From positions 1 to 8,062 of the forward strand of contig DLDC01000114.1 of assembly GCA_002480935.1 (NCBI GenBank): a DNA stretch of 8,062 nucleotides. Direction: 5' to 3'. Source of the DNA: Prevotella sp. UBA7782. GTDB taxonomy: Bacteria > Bacteroidota > Bacteroidia > Bacteroidales > Bacteroidaceae. The translations under genes and the position numbers were made by a program. Numbering within the stretch: the stretch's first letter is position 1; each line of letters opens with the position of its first letter. The notes beneath the pieces were generated by a model, which saw nothing but the letters and a program-made list of their open reading frames with translations, did not search any database and was not told the origin of the DNA. Below are positions 5,235 through 8,062 of this stretch, in pieces.

Positions 5235-7631
5235 CTACTGCCACTCCACGCGCAGCTTGTGCAGCATGGTGGCGCCTTCGCCCACCGTGCCGGTGTGCTG
5301 AAAGCCCAGACCGCCGAAGTAGTTGGGCGTGATGTGTGCCGTGAGTGTTACCTCCTTGGCCAGCCCGGAGGGTGGCAGCGGTGTGGTGGTAGCGGCGTGC
5401 GCGCTGAGTGTTCCGTCCTTGGCTTCGAGTGTGATGGTGCAGTTGGTGCGGTAGCAGATGGCCGTGAGAGGCTCTGTGAGCGGCGTGCCCTTGCCCCGGT
5501 TGTAGCTCATCAGCATGAAGTCTACAGCGTCGGCGTGCTTCGTGGTGCGTATGATGCGCAGGCCGTAGCCCGTCATGGTGCGCGTGTCATACTTGATGTA
5601 GATGTCCATATACTGTCCTGTGGCACTCGAGAAGCCTTGTCCGCCCATCTTGGCTGGGTCGGCCACAAGTTCTATCTTCATGTTGCTGTAGCGGCCGGGC
5701 AGCGGCGTATACACCATGCGCGCGCCCTGGGCGGTTTGCAGCAGTCCCTGGCCCGTGCAGCCATAGTTGCCGCGGCCGTAGCGCCAGTAGTTTTTCTCCG
5801 GGTCTATCTGCCACGGATAGTCGTTGGTGTCGGCCGGCTTATAGCCTCCTATCGTCCACGCCCCGGCCATCAGCTCGGGCTGGTTGTTGCACGGAAAGTT
5901 ATGGAAGTCGGTTTCCCGCACCTCGCTTCCCGCCGTGCTCACCAGCGGCATGACGTTCTCTGACATCACCATCTGCTCGTCGCCCGCCTCGCTTCTGATG
6001 TGCTTGGGCCTGATGGTGGCCATGAGATAATAGCCCGCGTCGGCCGGTGTGAGGCGATAGTCGCGTTCGGGCCGGTTGTTTCTTGTCACGCTCACGGGTA
6101 TCTCTATGTTACGGTCGCCGTCGTATTTGGTTCGCGTCCAGGTTATCTCGCTCTGGTCGGCGCGCCCGTCCAGCTCCAGCTCATAGTCTAGATGGGCCAC
6201 GCCGTTGCGCACGCTCAGCGTGGGCAGACGCTTAAATTGTGGCGCGGGCAGTGTGGTGGGGCGCACCGTGACGGCGCAGGCACCCACCAGTCCTTCGGGT
6301 GTCACGGCCTCTACCATGCACGTTCGCGGTTGGTCTTGCTGCGTGATGGCGGTCAGCGTGCACGTGTTGCCGCTTACGTTGCTCAGCTTCAGATATTTGG
6401 CATCGTCCTGGCTGATGCGCCAGGTGTAGCTCTCCGTGGGCATCTTGCCCGGCAGGCGGGCTATGATATGGGCCTTCAGCGTGGCCGAGGGTCCCCCCGT
6501 CTGCAGACTGAGCTGCTCGTTGCTCAGCACCACCCGGCTGCCTATGTGGTCGGGCGCTATCTTGTCGGGGTTCAGCGTCACTGTGTTCTGCTTGCTGTCA
6601 GCATCCATCGTCACCGCCCGCCCGTTGAGCGTCACGCCCATCTCATAGTTTCTCACCCAACTGTGGTTGTCGCTTGCCCAGCCCAGGTAGGTGCCTTCGG
6701 GAGCTATGAAGTTGCAGTGGATGAGCGTGATGGGCGACGAGCTCTTGGTGAGATACTGCGCCCGGCCGGGGTGCTTCACGCGGAAGGTGCAGCCTATGAA
6801 CGTTGCGCCGGCCCCACGGGCATCGTACATCGGGCGCTGACCGTACAGGTCGAAGTCGCAGCCGGTGTAGGTGGCATTGCCGTTCAGCGCGTCGTCGGTG
6901 CTCTCAAAGTGGCTGTTGTAGTAATAGCTGTGCTCGGCGCCCAGTACGGGACAGAGGTTCAGGCGGCTGACGAACCGGCAGTTCCACACCCTGAGCCGCT
7001 CGCCTTTCATAAAGGCCAGCTGTGCCTGCGTGATGGCGCTGCTGCGTTTGGGCCGCGACAGGGCCGGGTTGGCCTTGTAGTCGAGGTCTACGTTGCAGTA
7101 GTTGCCCATGGTGATGTTTCTCATGTCGAGCGTCTTGCAGTAGAAATCAAACATGGTGAAGTTGCCCACGGCGCCCTGCGTCTGACCTCGTTGCGAGGCC
7201 AGCACCACGCAGTCGCTTTGCTCTGTCAGACCCGTGAGCTTCAGGTGCGGGCACCTCACCGTCATACCGATGGGCACGTTGCCCGATGTGGGGCGCGCCA
7301 CGGCAGGCGAGTCGGGATTGTCTATCCAGTAAACGCCCGGCGCGATGAGCACCTCCACGGTGTCGCTTTCAGGACTGTTGGCCAGTGCCTCGTTGAGTTT
7401 TCTGAAGTCGGCGTAGGCATATTGTGATTTGCCCCGCTCGCTTTCCGCCAGCCTGGCATCCAGGAAGAGGGTAGTGGGCGACAGCTTATGCTTCACCTTA
7501 TTATATATAAGCACGTCGCCTTTCAGCTTGATGACTTCCTTGTTTTTGCCTTTCGGCGCTCCGCACATGGGTGTGGTCATGGCGGGCAGCCATGCCGCGA
7601 GGAGCAATATGAGCAGAATTTTCTCTTTCAT
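5235..7631 (-). CDS. Secreted pectinesterase-like right-handed beta-helix protein with Ig-like and lectin-like C-terminal modules
   Basis: A 798-residue exported protein. The signal peptide spans roughly 1-25 (Lys2-Lys4, then ILLILLLAAWLPA). The segment around YADFRKLNEAL (73-83) and VEVLIAPGVYW (92-102) resembles the N-terminus of pectinesterases. Regular beta-helix rungs follow, each with a C/S-x-F step: NCRF (217), NSHF (239), GCDF (257), GCTF (280), HCNF (305). STDDALNG (244-251) and MYDARG (268-273) lie where pectin methylesterases have QDTLY and VDFIFG, so a carbohydrate-esterase ancestry is likely but the catalytic set is not canonical. Residues about 355-460 and 460-565 look like Ig-like domains. 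The last 200 or so (GYGLRIIRTT, ITPNYFGGLGFQHTGTVG) resemble a concanavalin-like jelly roll. A longer frame reaches 7715, but the promoter lies inside it, so 7631 is the chosen start. No SusC/SusD pair is nearby. It could be a binding protein rather than an enzyme. Confidence 0.8.
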   Translation of the reverse strand: MKEKILLILLLAAWLPAMTTPMCGAPKGKNKEVIKLKGDVLIYNKVKHKLSPTTLFLDARLAESERGKSQYAYADFRKLNEALANSPESDTVEVLIAPGVYWIDNPDSPAVARPTSGNVPIGMTVRCPHLKLTGLTEQSDCVVLASQRGQTQGAVGNFTMFDFYCKTLDMRNITMGNYCNVDLDYKANPALSRPKRSSAITQAQLAFMKGERLRVWNCRFVSRLNLCPVLGAEHSYYYNSHFESTDDALNGNATYTGCDFDLYGQRPMYDARGAGATFIGCTFRVKHPGRAQYLTKSSSPITLIHCNFIAPEGTYLGWASDNHSWVRNYEMGVTLNGRAVTMDADSKQNTVTLNPDKIAPDHIGSRVVLSNEQLSLQTGGPSATLKAHIIARLPGKMPTESYTWRISQDDAKYLKLSNVSGNTCTLTAITQQDQPRTCMVEAVTPEGLVGACAVTVRPTTLPAPQFKRLPTLSVRNGVAHLDYELELDGRADQSEITWTRTKYDGDRNIEIPVSVTRNNRPERDYRLTPADAGYYLMATIRPKHIRSEAGDEQMVMSENVMPLVSTAGSEVRETDFHNFPCNNQPELMAGAWTIGGYKPADTNDYPWQIDPEKNYWRYGRGNYGCTGQGLLQTAQGARMVYTPLPGRYSNMKIELVADPAKMGGQGFSSATGQYMDIYIKYDTRTMTGYGLRIIRTTKHADAVDFMLMSYNRGKGTPLTEPLTAICYRTNCTITLEAKDGTLSAHAATTTPLPPSGLAKEVTLTAHITPNYFGGLGFQHTGTVGEGATMLHKLRVEWQ

Positions 7632-7671
7632 GGTGATGATGTTTAATGTTGCGAGATGCTGTTTGATGCTG

Positions 7672-7702
7672 CGAAGATAGAAAAAAAATTGCTTTCGTGC
7701 AA
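7672..7702 (-). promoter_or_regulatory. Predicted promoter of the beta-helix protein gene
   Basis: On the minus strand GTTG, with TTG at 7702-7700, a 20-base spacer with eight T, and TATCTTCG (7679-7672) match the Bacteroidota promoter with one change in the -7 box (TTCG for TTTG). The box is 40 bases before the ATG at 7631. Transcription would start near 7665, downstream of the possible upstream start codon at 7715, which argues against that longer protein. Confidence 0.6.
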
Positions 7703-7715
7703 CGGTTGGGCTCAT

Positions 7716-8062
7716 AAAAGTTCATCCGGGCACATGCTGGCGTGGCTTACTGGTCTTTGCCGAGGTCCGTCATCTTTATCTGCCTCCGCCCGAATCTTCG
7801 TGCTGGCGTGGCATTCTGGTCTTTGCCGAGGCTCGTCATCTTTATCTGTCTCCGCCCGAATCTTCGTGCCGGTGGGGCTTGCTGGTCTTTGCCGAGGCTC
7901 GTCCCCGGATGGCAGGGAGGTTTGTCTGAGCGTAGGCAAGCCCGATGTCAAGTTGTCGATGACAGCCAAAAGCCATCTCCATCGAAGCACGATATTGCCC
8001 AAATCAACCGTCATAGGCGGCAATTTGCCCTGTCTTGGTCGCTCATCGTGCCACACCTGCCG
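7716..8062. other. Repeat-bearing region without a confirmed gene at the window end
   Basis: About 350 bases with no recognised gene. Apart from the 66-bp tandem repeat I see no RNA gene, promoter or terminator here. A minus-strand frame is open from the window edge to a stop at 7712-7714; its first possible start inside the window is a GTG at 8056. It would encode about 114 residues, of which roughly half are the translated repeat (units of the type KIRAEADKDD-PRQRP). The N-terminal half contains MTVDLGNIVLRWRWLLAVID, which I cannot assign to any family. With no promoter, no ribosome binding site, an end running into the next gene's promoter and no sign of codon conservation among repeat copies, I treat it as probably non-coding. 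It could be the tail of a gene beginning outside the window. Confidence 0.5.
7735..7903. repeat. 66-bp tandem repeat, two full copies and one partial
   Basis: Unit 1 is 7735-7800, unit 2 is 7801-7866 and a partial third copy is 7867-7903. Units 1 and 2 differ at 5 of 66 positions; the third matches for 37 bases with 5 differences to unit 2, then diverges. The core TGGTCTTTGCCGAGG is identical in all three. The period is a multiple of three, so both strands carry open frames, but all five differences between units 1 and 2 change the amino acid in both the minus-strand frame and the open plus-strand frame. This favours a non-coding repeat. It begins 33 bases upstream of the beta-helix gene's -33 element. 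Confidence 0.9.

Noticed and set aside
6192..7427. A 411-residue open frame on the plus strand opposite the beta-helix gene
   Set aside because: It lies wholly antisense to a gene with a signal peptide, regular rungs, promoter and terminator. Its translation shows no recognisable domain, and long antisense frames are common in GC-rich coding sequence.
3211..7631. A pectin-utilisation locus controlled by the LytS/LytTR pair
   Set aside because: No SusC/SusD genes, hybrid two-component system or other carbohydrate enzymes are present, and a terminator plus a separate promoter divide the beta-helix gene from the kinase operon.
7735..7903. CRISPR array
   Set aside because: The units are contiguous 66-bp tandem copies with no unique spacers between short repeats, and no cas gene is present.
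7712..8056. A 114-residue minus-strand protein covering the repeat region
   Set aside because: The start is a GTG with no ribosome binding site, half of the product is translated repeat whose copies differ only by amino-acid changes, and the end runs into the next gene's promoter. It is kept only as an uncertain region.

Overview
The window looks like a chromosomal stretch from a Bacteroidales member, most likely Prevotellaceae. Start codons have no purine-rich ribosome binding site. Five of the gene or operon starts carry the Bacteroidota-type -7 box TAnnTTTG (or a one-base variant) 25 to 40 bases upstream. The protein families (Kef-type antiporter with a C-terminal Usp domain, LytS/LytTR two-component pair, small secreted FMN-binding protein, secreted beta-helix protein) also fit that group. 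No search was run, so the taxon is an inference.

Layout: (1) 1-1499, minus: a CPA2/Kef-like cation:proton antiporter, cut off by the window start within its cytoplasmic Usp-like domain. (2) 1500-1624: a divergent promoter region. (3) 1625-2638, plus: asd, aspartate-semialdehyde dehydrogenase, the only plus-strand gene. (4) 2661-2699: a strong, nearly symmetric hairpin between convergent genes, probably a shared terminator. (5) 2744-3124, minus: a small exported FMN-binding-domain protein with a flavinylation motif and its own promoter. (6) 3211-5102, minus: a two-gene operon of a LytS-type sensor kinase followed by its LytTR response regulator, transcribed from a well-formed promoter that contains a perfect tandem 9-bp repeat. 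(7) 5189-5220: a terminator. (8) 5235-7631, minus: a large secreted protein with a pectinesterase-like right-handed beta-helix, Ig-like middle domains and a lectin-like C-terminus. (9) 7716-8062: no confirmed gene, but a 66-bp tandem repeat of about 2.5 copies just upstream of the beta-helix gene promoter.

Only the kinase and regulator clearly work together. The other genes are neighbours with separate promoters or terminators: amino-acid biosynthesis (asd), ion homeostasis (antiporter), extracytoplasmic redox (FMN-binding protein) and probably pectin-type glycan handling (beta-helix protein). I see no complete, plainly new multi-gene system. The most interesting points are a likely lost ion-binding aspartate in the antiporter, a non-canonical active site in the pectinesterase-like protein, a His/Asp-rich predicted periplasmic loop in the kinase, the tandem repeat in the kinase promoter, and the 66-bp repeat.
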